Assembly: GCA_027625915.1 (NCBI GenBank)
Contig: JANTQA010000047.1
Span: 15,314,001 to 15,378,000 of the forward strand
Source: Anaeramoeba flamelloides
Lineage: Eukaryota; Metamonada; Anaeramoebidae
Direction: 5' to 3'
DNA: 64,000 bases
Part shown: positions 1 through 12,900 of the stretch, piece after piece
How positions within the stretch are numbered: the first letter of the stretch is position 1
How the letters are laid out: every line of letters starts with the position of its first letter
Program-made: the position numbers and the translations under genes
The notes under the pieces: generated by a model
Told to the model about the DNA's origin: nothing
The model's database searches: none
What the model saw: the letters and a program-made list of their open reading frames with translations, nothing else

Positions 1-3000
1 TACCCCCAAAATTAATTGTTTTTTTTCATATTTTTTGATTTCAAGTTTTAGCCAATAATTGTAAGATTATAAAAATAGAACAAATTATTAGTTTAATTAA
101 CTTTATATGAAGCTTGTTGTATTTTAAATAGATTGACAAGATTGTGAAAATAATTTTTAAAAAAAGATATATAGTCTAATTAGAGGATTTGGCTATATAT
201 TTTTTCATTCATGATCTAAATTAAAATTCAATATTTTCCACATAGTTAAAATAGTATAAATAGATCACAAGAACACAATTTCATTAAAATTTTTAATAAT
301 TTTTATATTTGTAAAATATGAAAATAATTTATTTATCTCTAGAGTTTTTTTCGTGTTTATTTCATTTTTTGAATTATCTAACTTTTTTCTATTGATCAAA
401 ATTTTTTCAAACGATTGATATTATGTTTAAGTTAAGTTCTTCGAAATAGAAGAACTGTTATAAAATTAGTTGATGGTGTCAAACCATTTGATCGATTATT
501 AATGGGAATGGAAATTTAAACATATTTACAAATTCATTTTTTTTGTTTTTCTTCTCAAAAAATTTGAAAACATCTTGATTTTTTAGTATTGATAATTATT
601 TATTTTTTGTTTTGTGAGTATTGTAATTTAAAAGCAAGTCCTCACATTCCAATGAGTGAACAGTTCTAATTTTATATTTCTTCTAAGAATTGATTAAATA
701 ATAATTTTTTTTACACAAAAATTGAATTTTGGGGTGTGAAAAAATTTTGAAATGGAGTTTAATTAAAATAAGTTACTATTTTAAAAAATAGTAATATAAT
801 AGAAAATAGCGATAATTAATGATATAATAAACAAATTGTGATATTTCCTAAAAACAGATAATTATAAAAATATCAAGATTTATGTAAAAATAATGTGATA
901 AAAACAAAACCATAATATAATAATTTTCGATTAATTGTAGTCTTACTCGACAAATTTTTAATGACTAAAATTTTATTTGATCAAGATAATTATACTTGAA
1001 AAAAAAGTTATTCAAAAAAAAATAACAAAAAAGATATTGACTCAATCTTTGATCAGTTCAAAGAGTTTTCATTGTATTTTATTATAATTTGGTTGACAAA
1101 AAAATTAATCCTTTGCAATCAACACGCTTAAGAACGAAAGATAAATAAATATTTTCTTAATCAATCATAGTATTATTAATTGTCATGAATTAAAAAAACA
1201 CATAAATAAACCAACCTTTCTGTTGTTTATTTAAGAGTTTATACTTTATGTGAAATCATTTTTGATATTGTCTAAAAGTTGGGAGGAGTAGGTAGTACCC
1301 TTCAAAACTTTCTTAACAAACTAGTCACATTATCATTAATTATTCTGATTGTTTGTACATTTATTTACTATTTTTTTCTCATATATTGATATTGGTCAGA
1401 AAACACAACTAGATTTAAAAAGTTTTTTTTTGATCGATCACCAATAAGAATGAAAATTCCTCTTTCTGCTTTTTTGTTGTTTTTGTTGTCAAGACAATAA
1501 CCCTCCTAGTTTTAAAAAAACTCACCTATTTTATATTTAAGTATATTTCTGAAATAATGATTTTTTTTATTTGAAAATAATACCAACATTAAATATTCCT
1601 TTTTTCAAAAAGAAGAAAAGAAAAGGAAATAATTATGTTGATTCTAAAAAATAAATTTACTTATCATTGTATTGTTGTTGATTATAATAAATTTTTGCTC
1701 TTAAGCTGTATTAATCATGATTTTAGAATATCACTGCTTTTATTTTTAGCTAATATCATGATTATCAATGTTATCATCAAAACCTTTATTATATTAATTT
1801 TAAAAAAACAATAGTATTTTTTTTCCTTAAATATTTAAACTGGAATTATTTTTGAGAAAGAAATTGTTCTGCGAAGAATTTTGGATAATGGTAATTCAAC
1901 ATTTAAATCAATGTTTAAGTATATATTTTTTTCATTTATATTTTTTATTATTATTAGGAACATAAAGTTTCTTTTTGTATTGATAAGACCGAATTTTAAT
2001 ATCAATTTACTAAAAGGAAACGTTGGAGACGTTTAAAACATAGAATACTTATATTATTTATATTCAATTTTTTTTTCACATTAATTTTAAACTAAAACTT
2101 GAAAGATAGTAATCTCTTATAAATTATTTTATTTTAATTTTCTTTATCATAAACATAATAATATTTATTTAGGTAATTTGTAAAATAAATTACTTTCAAA
2201 TATGAAGTTGGGATTCCCCCTTTTTTTTATTTTTTTTTTTAATTTTTTATTAAATTTTGTATTATATTCAAAAATTTTAAATATTTAAGCTTTCTAGCAA
2301 GAAATATTTATTTTTAGAATTTAGTATCAATAATTTTAAATTTTCATTTAATAATTTTCAGTTATCGATTTTCCGAATTAATATCTTTATTCTCTTTTTG
2401 GTAAAAATTTATTTTTGATGAATATATTTTTTCACAAATAATTCTTTTTACCTATTTATTTTATACCTTCTTGTGGAAATAAAGTTTCTGAATAGTCTAT
2501 TTTTACTTCAGTTTTATAAAATATTCTTTGAGAATGTGGATTAATTTTTAAAAATTTTGTTATCTTTTTATTTATCCAAATATCTATCATATTGAGATAA
2601 AATATTTTTTTCGTTAAATGAAATATAACTTATCCATAAAATAATTTACTAATACATATATATTTGAACATTTTATATTTTAAATTGATTAGCTTATTTT
2701 ATGTTGGCTAATAAATTATTTTTTAAAATGATCTTTTACTTTTTTAAAGTTTTTTTGTAAATGTTTGTTTATTTCAAAATTAAATATCTAAAGATTTTAT
2801 TATTGATATTTTTTTTATTGATTTTATCCAATATTTGGATCCATTCCAAATTCTTGGATAATTTTATAAATTTTCATTAACTTTTTATCAATTTCCAGAA
2901 TTGAGATATCTTCCAGAATTGGGGATAATTCATCAACAAATTTATGAACATATTTTGAACAAAATCATTAATTTTTCCAATTAAAAGGGTGTTATAAATC

Positions 3001-3124
3001 TAAGCATAAAAAAAAAGGGGGATCTCGTAGATAAACTTCTATTCCTTCTTTTTATGATATTTCTGTAATCAAACTTTTAATTTTTCATTATTAAAAAATT
3101 TTTTGGGATTTTTTTGAAATAATA

Positions 3125-3527
3125 TAAACCATTTTCGAGTCGAAGGGGGGTAGTTGCGGTTAAGGAGTGAATTGTATGTTCCTAAAGAATTAGAATTGAT
3201 ATTCGAATAAAAAGTTTATTTCCGAAATTTTAAAATTGACAACATTTTTTAACATTTCTATTTTTTTTTTGTCGATTTTTTTTGGAAAGTGTAATACAGT
3301 TACAAATATTTTTTTTTATATTGCAAGACCAATCTTCACTAGATAAAAATGTGTTATTATAATGTTATGCAAACAATAAAATATGATTGTATGGAAATGA
3401 TATTTGATTTCTATTGGTATTTTATTTGATCTTCAATTGAAGATCAAAATGAACATTGTATTGTTTTTCCCAATAGTTTCTTACGAAGCTTTAGGTTTAT
3501 CCATTTTTTAGAAAATCTATTGATTTT
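3125..3527 (+). repeat. Interspersed repeat family R1, copy 1
   Basis: About 400 bp aligns by eye to 49293-49693 on the same strand and to 46405-46723 on the opposite strand. All start with a block like AAACCATTTTCGAGTC. Copies 1 and 2 also share a later ATCTTCAATTGAAGAT palindrome. Divergence is high and indels are frequent, so this is an old copy. No coding capacity is visible. Confidence 0.6.
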
Positions 3528-3567
3528 TTAATTTAATTACATATGAGTTTCAACTATTCTTTGATGT

Positions 3568-3742
3568 ACAGTCAGTACTGTTTTTAATACACAAACTTTC
3601 AAGGAAATTTAAAACAGAGAAAAATCTCAAATTATGGTTCATTTTTTGGAAAATTTTTTTTACAAATTAATTTCTGAGAATTTGAATTTTGTACCTTAAT
3701 TTGAGTTTTTTTATTGTGCCTTAAATTTTGTTCAAAGTTTCT
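3568..3742 (+). repeat. Relic of small TIR repeat R4
   Basis: This 175-bp stretch aligns with the better preserved element at 60155-60349. Shared blocks include ACACAAACTTTCAAGGAAAT near the left end, the TTGAATTTTGTACCTTAATT block in the middle and a GTGCCTTAAATTTTGTTC block near the right. The ends are too eroded to show an inverted repeat on their own. Confidence 0.5.
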
Positions 3743-4906
3743 ATATTATAACTTGAACTAAATGTATTATTTGTAAGTGATTTTTAGTTCTAATAAACAG
3801 TATATTATAAACAGATTTAAATACCATTGTTTTTCTTTTTTTTTAAATGTTAGTCCTATATTTTTCAAAAATAGTCATTATTTCTTTAATTTCTATTCAA
3901 AAACTAAATATTTTAAGGACTAAATTTTTAGGTGAAAATAGTCAAATAATGTATAAAATCACATTTGAATAAGTTATATAATCCAAGTAGTTTTGTCCAA
4001 GGAGAATTTCTTTTAGAAAAAATGTGAAATTTTCACAATTTAAACAATTTTAATAATTGTTACCTTGTGAGATCATGCCAAATTTTGATCCTAATATTTT
4101 AGAATTTCCATTTGAACTTTCAGAACTCTCACTATTTTCTAGAGCTGTTCTATATATTTTTTAAATTTGCTTTTACAAGTTTGAAATGTTCTCAAAGTTG
4201 AAATGCCCTTGAAAATCTCCAAAAGCCATTTTTTGCAATTATTTTTTTTTGTTATTTTCAATTTTCCTTTTCATTGGAAAACAAAGAAAAACATACTGTG
4301 TGAAAAGGTAAAGAAGACAAATAATGTTTTTTTTTTTTTTTTGTCCAATTTCTTCAGTGTGAAAATTTTTTTTAAGAAGCGAGAGTGAAATAACACAATT
4401 ACTCAACCCCCTCAAGGGTGGGAATGTAGTCCTTAATAGTTTGTAACTTAATGTAAAAAATTCTATCCATTAAAAGTTACTATTTCAGCTAATATATGTT
4501 TCAAAAACCTTAGTCTTTACCTTTTAAGATTGAAGATAGACTTATTACAACAAGAAAAAAAAAAAAGAAAATTGAACAGTATTTATAGATGAAGATACTA
4601 AGAAAAAATAATAGAATAAAAACTCTCTTTTTCTAGAATAATTATTCTTAATTGTCCATTCAACAATAACCTATATCAATTAGTTTTCGTTTGAAGATTC
4701 TTAGTCAATTGATTTCAATCCTGTAGTCTTTTAAAAATAGGAGAAAAAACCAACATCAAAAACAACCTCACATTTTTTGCGATATTTTGTTTTTGTCTCT
4801 CAATAGTTCAACAACAAATTATCAAACAATAAACTTGGAGGGTTATTAAATCTTATTTCTGATTTAATTTATTTATTTAACGATTATTTGTAATTAAAAT
4901 GGATAA

Positions 4907-5068
4907 ATATATAAAATAAGAAAACCAGTTCGTATAATTGCACACGATGCAAGACATTGGTTGTATGATAAATTAATAGGGAAAAAATTTTTTTGTCATG
5001 AGAAATTTAAAAAGCAAAAGTTATTGGACCAATTGGTCGTGAAGATAATTCGATTGATTATAAATTAA
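4907..5068 (+). other. Possible C-terminal exon or gene remnant, unknown
   Basis: A 53-codon open frame has normal amino-acid variety (it includes VRIIAHDARHWLYDKLIGKK) in otherwise homopolymeric DNA. It begins just after a TAA, with no ATG, and could start at an AAG acceptor near 4920. It ends at TAA 5066, about 30 bp from the convergent stop of the DUF4291 gene. A second frame is also open after position 5010, so the frame is uncertain. I do not recognise the sequence. It could be a last exon, a decayed copy or chance. Confidence 0.25.
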
Positions 5069-5100
5069 ATGAATTTAATTGAATTTGTTTGCAAGTAATT

Positions 5101-5871
5101 TTAGATCATACAAATAATTTTTTGGATCTCCTCACTGACGATAAATTCTTTTTCTACAGGCACAGGTGTTAGTTTCGAATCTTTGGATTTCACAAAATTG
5201 TTGAGTCCGTGATGGACAAGGGGTGTAATATTGATGATTTCGGTGACATAATCCTCAATAAATTCCTTTGCAATTTCTCCCTTAAGCCCTAATTGTATAG
5301 CCCTTCTTGTTCCGATCTTATTGTCTGTAACCGACCATGCAGGATCCCATTGCAGCCTTACTTGCGATGGGTTATTTCTTGACTCCTTTAAAAGTTTCCT
5401 GAACTGTTCTTCATTTTCAAACCTGGTGGAGGTGGCGTAGAAATGGCCTGGGAACGCCAATGAGAGGATTTTCAGAAATCCTTCATGAGAAACCCTTAAC
5501 GCCAAGGTAATCTCTTGGTTTTTCTTAGTCGACCAACCTGAGCGATGGTTCATCCAGAGGTATTCCGTTTTGATCCACGTCATTCGAGTATAGGAGTAGT
5601 CTGGACACCCCTTGAAAGTTTGGTTTTTGATTGCGTACTTCCCAATTGATGGCTTGAAGGCTTGGTATACAATAATCGAATCTTCATCATAATTTGCAAG
5701 AATAAACTTGCCTTTTTTTTTGTCATGATCGAAATGATGAACAGAATATGCGTGGACGTGTAAAGGCCAGTCTGTTTTATTTACCGTACGATCTATTTCT
5801 TCTATTTTTTCTATTTGTTCTGTTTCTTTTGTTTTTTCTGTTTTTTCGATTGTTTTTTGATTTTCGCTCAT
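5101..5871 (-). CDS. DUF4291 family protein, 256 aa
   Basis: A single-exon protein. The ATG at 5871 (MSENQK) is chosen because the longer frame upstream lacks an ATG and reads as a Phe-rich UTR. Residues 1-30 are a Lys/Glu/Thr tail. The rest follows the DUF4291 pattern: an I-VYQAF-PSIG-YA block, RMTWIK, LWM-HRSGW, an ALRVSHEGF strand, a QWDP motif and R-AIQLGLKGE near the C-terminal third. The length suits this roughly 200-residue family plus the tail. DUF4291 proteins occur in bacteria and scattered eukaryotes; no reaction is known to me. There is no signal peptide or membrane segment, so it is likely soluble. The gene stands alone. Its base composition is richer in G+C than its surroundings, as is usual for conserved exons here; bacterial transfer is possible but untested. 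Confidence 0.85.
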   Translation of the reverse strand: MSENQKTIEKTEKTKETEQIEKIEEIDRTVNKTDWPLHVHAYSVHHFDHDKKKGKFILANYDEDSIIVYQAFKPSIGKYAIKNQTFKGCPDYSYTRMTWIKTEYLWMNHRSGWSTKKNQEITLALRVSHEGFLKILSLAFPGHFYATSTRFENEEQFRKLLKESRNNPSQVRLQWDPAWSVTDNKIGTRRAIQLGLKGEIAKEFIEDYVTEIINITPLVHHGLNNFVKSKDSKLTPVPVEKEFIVSEEIQKIICMI

Positions 5872-8800
5872 CGTTGGAAAAATGAAATAAATAAAAGGGA
5901 GAAAAATTAAATAATGATTTGTCAACAATTGACAGCTTGCTTAAAAAGGAATACATAGTTTGTGTCAAGTATATTTTTGCTCTTGTTATTACAGTTTCAA
6001 ACTTTTTTTTGGTTGGTTTTGGTTGGAAAAATTTTTAAGTCCTTATAAAAATTGTTCCTATTATCTTTTGTGTGTTTATTAAGTTTTGTTTAAAGACTTA
6101 AGTGTGATTGTAAAAAAAAATATTTTACGTCATTTTAGAAACTAATTATTTCCAAAAGGATTTGGTTTTTTCCCAAATTAAAAATAAATCCCAAAACATC
6201 AATAAAGAAATTATATAAAGGTTCGGACTTGTTTATAACATTTTTTAATATTTTTTATAATACAAAAGTGAAACTGTGGTCAAAATTAAACCTTCTTTTC
6301 AAAGTTATATAAATAAAAAGTAAAACGTTATTTTTCCAAATTATTTTGAAAAGAGAATTTTATTGGTAAACTGATAAATTCCAATAAATCGTGAATAAAT
6401 TTTTGTTCATTTCATTTATTATAAATCCTATAACTCCACTTTTAAACAACCCTTGAACAAGAGTATATTGAAGAATAACTAATTTTCAAAGTTTCTTAAC
6501 CTTTAAACCAATGAAATTCTGGATTCAAAGCTAAGGAAAAAAAATTTGTCAAAGGGTAAAGGAAAGAATAATTGTCAAACATTAATTTGAATTTACTAGT
6601 AATAATTTACTGTTGTTTGAAATATTTCTCAGCTTGAGCAAATCCTATGAAAAAACAAATTCCAAAATATTACTGATATTGTCTGTTTCGAAATAAATTG
6701 AATAAAATTTTCATTTGTCTTTCCAAATTAGGTTTGTAAAGTTCGAAGAAAAATTAATAAATTCTAATAAAATCTGTTGACCATTATTTCCTTTTTAGAA
6801 TTGTAAGATTTGATACTTTCTTTGAAATTTTTGATCTGTGTTCTATTTTTGGAAATATGAATGAAAATTTTGGTTCTTTTTAATTTGAAATCGGCAGTAA
6901 ATAACCAGGTTTTTACTATTAACTTTAAAAATCAGTATTGAAACAAATTTCTTCCCATTTTTTTTTAAATAAATATTATCAAATTGACTTCATTACCTAC
7001 AGCTGTTCCAATGCCACTTCCAATTTTTTTCAATAACAATTTTTGGTTTTGATATAGATATTATTAAAAGTGAAATATAAGAATAAAAAAGCTCATTTTG
7101 ATATTTTTTTTTCATATATGATACAATATGTAAAATATATTAATGAGGTGAAAAAAAATAAATTCATTTTTTAGAGTAAATTTTATATGTTTTTCCAGAG
7201 AATTTTTGATGTTTACAGTCATTTTAGATTCTGAAAATGTATTTTATGAAAACCAAATCAAATTATGGAATATTAGATCATTTGGGAAGTTTTTTTTTCC
7301 AATATAAGCTTTATTATTCTCCTATTCAACTTTTTAAAAATCTATATCAACATTTAAATTTGATATTAAAATATTTTCATGGTAGCTGTGGAAAGAATGT
7401 ATTACGATATCTCTTAACATTCTGGATTTTCCTAAATTTAATCAAGTTTAAAATAAAAGATTTAACATGAAATTAAAGTAATAATATATTTGTTTCTTAT
7501 TTGTTTCTAATCTAGATTTGGATTGTAATAAAAAGTTAAAATAGTTCATAGATAAAGTAGTTATATTTTTTTATTTTTTTTATATATTGGAAAAAATGGT
7601 AATAATTATTCATTTTTACATTTTTTTTAAAGATTTTTATTTTTTTATTAATTTTTTAAATTATGAATTTTTATTACAATAATAGTAATCCAAAACTCAA
7701 TACATTGATTTATTAATAATCAAAAACAAACAATTTTACTAATTTTATGATAAAAAATAATAATAAATAAATATATATTAGAGAAAATTTTAATAAATAT
7801 TAAATCAAGAGAAAAATGGAATTCATTTCTTTAGGTCAAAATTAAAAATTGAATATGAATAATTTTCAAAAAATTCCTATTCACCGAATCGAAAATACTT
7901 GAAAAAACAAATAAAAATAAAAAATTGTAAAATAATGTAATTTATTATATTGTGATTAAACAAATACAAACTATTTTAATAGTCAAAGTAACCAGCCCTA
8001 AATTAAAAAGAAAAAAAAACAATAACTTTTAAATATTATTCTGAGAAAATAAAATAATCTTTTAAACCAAGAATTATTTTTTGAATTTATTTATTAGTAA
8101 AAATTGGAAAAATATCATAAAAGTTTAATTTTTCAATCTAAACTCGATTTAACTTAAAGTATCCAGTCAAAAATGAAAAATCCACTTTGTTTTTAAGAAT
8201 CAACTAAACTCTGAGTATTTAGAAATAAAAACAATAATAAACTTTGTATTAGAGTTAAGATTCATAAAATAAATACCTGAAAAAAACCTTAAATTTCAAA
8301 AATAATAAAATATTAACGAAAAATTTGACACATCCATTGGAACATCCTGTGTAAAAATTTCTGTATTTCTTTGGAAAATTAAAAATTTTAACAATTAGAT
8401 TTTTTACTTGTAAAACTATTCATTTTAAAAAGAAATTGCATCACCCCACCATTCTTAATTTTAATTTGGAAATTCAAAGGATTTTTTATTAAAAATTATT
8501 TTTAAAATAAAATAAAAGAAAAAGAAAGTAAAAATCAAAAAAACAAAAAAAAACTTACTTAATTACTAAATGTGAAAAAATGATCAGATCAAAAAATTGA
8601 AAAATTTATTTTGAGAAGAATAATAAATTAAACTCGTAGAATATGTTCTATTTATTCAATTAAACTCGTCTCCGTTGACTGAAAAAAGAGTTTAAATTAA
8701 TCCAGATATTGGAATATAATTTTTGATCTATAATCTCTTGTTCAATAATATGGTTTATTTTATATTTAGATTTTAAAAAGTTCAATATTTAAAACAAGTA

Positions 8801-9907
8801 AAAAATAAAAAAAAAAATTAATTATTAACTTGAGTCAAACTATTTGCAAATCATTTAAATTTGAAAAAAAAATCTTGTTGAAAAAATTTCCAAATTTTAC
8901 AAAGAAAAAATATTATTTTTATTTAAAAATATATTTAATATTTTTTATTGATTTTTTAATTATTTAGAATCAAATATATAAATATTGATATTTAATGGTA
9001 ATCAATAGATAAAACAAATTTACTATGTGATGTCAAAATATCTTTGGTAATGAATAAATTATTGATTAGAGTATTTTTGGCAATATTGGGGTTCAAAGTG
9101 CACCAAAAATTTTTTTCTAGTAGAGTATGATATGTTTTAATCATTAAAACCAAGGAATTTTTCGATTTGTAGAAAAACTTTTCAAAAAATTTAAAAAATA
9201 TTTTTTTTTCTGAATAAATAAGAATGAAAAAGAATAAAATCACAAAACAAAGAAAAAATTTTTCAAATGATGAAGAATTTTTTTCAAGTAATTTTTCATA
9301 TTGTAGGTATCTATTCAATTTTTAATTATAAAATTTTTTTTCAAAGATAATTGTTTATAAATTCTATATCTTATAATCTTTTGATAATAATTCAGATATA
9401 AAAATTTATTTTGAAGGTAATTCAGGTTATTTGGGATTCTAAGGGATATATAGAAAGAGGGTGATAATAAATTAAAAATGGTAAAAAAAAGTTATTTTAT
9501 TTTGAAATTTAAGCCAAAAAAAATGACAAAACTAACCAATTTTCAAGGGATATATCATATTTTGGTTATTTTTTGTAATTTTTTTTCCAATATGATCCTC
9601 ACCACTTCAACCAAAAAAGTGTGCACGCGAATTTGACTCAATATTTCGAAAATGAGTAAGATTTTTTTTTCTATCTGGGCACTATAAATATCACCCTATC
9701 AAGAAAAATATAATGCTTATTTTCTCAAATTCATTCAAATAACAACAGACATTGAAAAAAAAAATAAATTTTTTTAAAAAATATCAACAAGATAATTTAT
9801 GTTTTATTTGTAATTTTTAAAATTTTTATCAAATATTTTAAACTTTAATTTTTGTAAAACATTTTTAAAGTTTTTTTTTAATTAATTCATATTATAAATT
9901 ATCAAAT
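5872..9907. other. Intergenic AT-rich region
   Basis: No gene is supported. The open frames near 7237 and 8992 are Phe/Lys/Leu-rich and look random. One G+C-richer island lies at 9595-9690 (see findings): it contains a CACGCG core, a possible GTAAGA donor at 9655 and a TATA-like CTATAAATA around 9681. Its role is unknown. Confidence 0.55.
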
Positions 9908-12900
9908 TTAAAAAACCCCAAATCCATATGTTAGAAATATTGCAAGTAAAAATGATATTGTTGTACTTGCTCTACCCAATAGTGGTTTATATGTCCACTC
10001 TCTTTCAGCGATTCTATTCCTTGGTGTTACGGGGAGGGCGCCATCCATTATTACCTTTGAATCATTTTGCCTGGGTTTTCTTACCCAAAACTATTTATTA
10101 AAATTTAAATAAAAAAAATATTTAAAAATGATATTTTATTAAAGAAGTATAAAAATTAAACAAAAAAATTTTAGTTTCTTATACAACAAAAATTTCTGTG
10201 TAAAAAATTTTTGAAAAAAATAGCAAGTCTACTCTAGAAGGAAAATTTTTAAAAATTAAAGGAAAAATAATAATTCTGGTTGACAAATTTAAGAATTTCT
10301 CTAATATTAATTATAATGAAACAAATTACCAAGAAAATATTATTGTATAAAACAAATATCTGTTTTTTATTATTATTTATTCGTCTTTTGATATTATTGA
10401 TGAATGAATTTTTAAAATTTTATTTAATTTTGTTCATTCATAATAATATTAATAAAGTAAAAATCTACGTTTTAATTCATTTTTTTTTGTATTACAATAA
10501 AACTGCAAAACAAAATTTTTAACACCCCAAAATTCATCCAATTTTCAAAAAAAAAAAAATCTTAACTAATCAATTCTAGAAGAAATACCCAATTAGAACC
10601 ATTAACTAATTGAAATTATAACAATTGTTTATAATTAACAATACACAAAAAACAATAAATAAATAATTATTAATCAAAACAATAAAAATTCATGTTTTCC
10701 AAATTATGGAGATGGGGAAAACAAAAACAAGGCATTCGTAAATTTATTGAAATTCTATAAAAAATTCATCGATCAAATGATGAGATACTATAAGATAATT
10801 TTATTTATTTTCTTCTATTGAAAAGAACTCAAATTTAACCTTATATCAACTGTTCGAAAAAAAAAAAAAAATTGATTGAATGCAACTACTTATGTAATTT
10901 GAAAAATGAAATGAAAACAAAAAACTAAAAGATGAAAAACTGAATTTTCTATTTTACAAAAAATCAAAATTATTTTCCATTTGGATAAAAATGTTTGATT
11001 GTGATTCTTTGGAACAGTTTTAACTATGTGGAAAATATTGAATTTTAGTTTAAGATGACTTGTATGTGATTTAATATTAAGTTATTAAAAAATACAAACA
11101 ATTTAGATAAATAAATTAAGTTACAAATACTTCTAATTATTGTACCTAGACACTAATATATAGACTCTATTTGAATTAGTAGACACACATTTGTACACTT
11201 CAAAATTCTCTCCTTACCAGATTAAACATTTCAACATTTAACCCCTAACAATAAAAAAAATCAAAAAATTGAGATCTTTTTCCTATTTTTAATTTTGAAT
11301 GTGTTCAAAGTTTTTGGATTTTCTTTTTATTTAATTTTTTCTTTTGTTTTTATTTTTTTTGATCTTTTTTTTTCTTTTTTGATTTCTTTTTCTTTAATCT
11401 TTTTCTTTTTTCTTTTTTTTGCTATTAGATCATGTTGAAAAAAAAAATATTTTTGAAAAGACAAATAATCATTTTGAAAATTGAGACTATGTAACATCTT
11501 TTAAAATGAATTTATTTATTATCAAAAAAACTTTTTATTGACTTTTTTCAGTCAAAATTTTAGTAATAAAATTTTCGTAATACTCATTTCAAAAAATTTT
11601 ATTCACTTTTTTTTGAAGGTTTTGATTTTAATTTTTTATAATTTTTAAAATATATCTTTCGCTATAAATATTTAGAAGGATTTAAAAGTGAATTATTAAT
11701 ACGGTTTAATAATTAGTTTTTATTTACAACAAAAGAATTTTTTTTTTTTTTTTTTCAATTTATTATTTCAAGAGAGTCACAATTTTTGAAATCTAGTTTT
11801 GGTTTAAATTGATAAATATATTTGAAATATTACACTTTCATAACCAAAATAGCTTTGACAGGAATAAATTGATTTGTGATTTAATTTTTTTTTTAATTGC
11901 AAATATATAAATATTTGTTCAAAAGTATCAAAATGGTTTTTTGATTTTATTTAATTTTCTTATTAAATATTTCCATGATTAATCCTGTTTACTATTGATT
12001 GAAATGGATACAGTAATTAAGTAAAATTAACTGTGCGATACTGATTCTAAATTACTTTACTGAAAATAAGTAAAAAAATTTATTACTCATGCTTTTATGG
12101 TAATTCCGCAAAATTGATCATTGTCTACATGCCAATTTTGTTGTTGTTAAAATTAATTTTAATGAATTTAATTGAATTATTTGTTAAACTGTCGGACTGA
12201 AATAAAAAGAAATTCAAGGAGAAAAAAAAAATATAAATTAAAACAATAAAACTTACCCAAGGAAACACGGGGAAATATAAAATAAGTGCTAATTGAATAA
12301 TTGTAATAAGATTAAGAATACAAAAAGTAACTTTTTCTTCAATAATTTGGGTGGTTTTATGACGCACCTGAGCTGGGGTGCAAAGATAAAAAGCTATTCT
12401 AAGTAAAGTATCGAATAGTACTTCAATAACTGAGAATACCCATGTGATTACACATCCTGCAAAAAATAGTGAAAAATGCGCCATGAAAGCCATTCTGATA
12501 ATAAATAAAGGAAGGAAAGTAAAAATGGATTGTAGAAAGAAAGAAGCAGGGTCAAAGGGTTCTATGTCCGTTTCCTGTGTTGCTATATTTTGGTTTGTTG
12601 TTCTTAGAATAATTTTTTCATTTCTCTGGTTATTATTAGAAGTTCGGGCAAGACTTCGGACCTCAGTAGCTAGGTTTCTAACATCTTCTTTGGTCATGTT
12701 CTCATTTAGTCGAATGTTCTCAACAAGATTCATTAATTCAGAAGTTTGTTGATTTTGTCCAAGATTTGTGATATTGATCTCAAGTTTGTCAATTATCTTA
12801 TTCATCTCTTCACTCTGAGAGTTATTCGTTTGATTTGTAATATCCATATCCATGTTCGTATTCATGTTCGTGTTCATGCTAAAATTATTGTTTTGTCCAA

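Larger units (their letters stand above)
1..4906. other. Intergenic AT-rich desert
   Basis: No convincing coding region was found. The stretch is homopolymer-rich and stop-rich in all frames; the short open frame around 4203-4388 is low-complexity Phe/Lys. It carries two degraded interspersed repeats, listed separately at 3125-3527 and 3568-3742. A 2833-2960 minus-strand open stretch of about 45 codons was considered and not accepted as a gene. Confidence 0.6.
10091..12256 (-). other. Inferred 2.17 kb intron, repeat-filled
   Basis: This lies between a strong GTAAGT donor at 12256 and an AATAG acceptor at 10091, both in phase 0. It contains three repeat segments listed separately (10690-11060, 11060-11250, 11340-11795) and no coding sequence. 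A competing short splice within it would remove only 12197-12256. Confidence 0.55.

Noticed and set aside
2833-2960. Minus-strand 45-codon open stretch with plausible composition
   Set aside because: No ATG or convincing acceptor, no family, and it overlaps a repeated TTCCAGAATT motif; too short to support.
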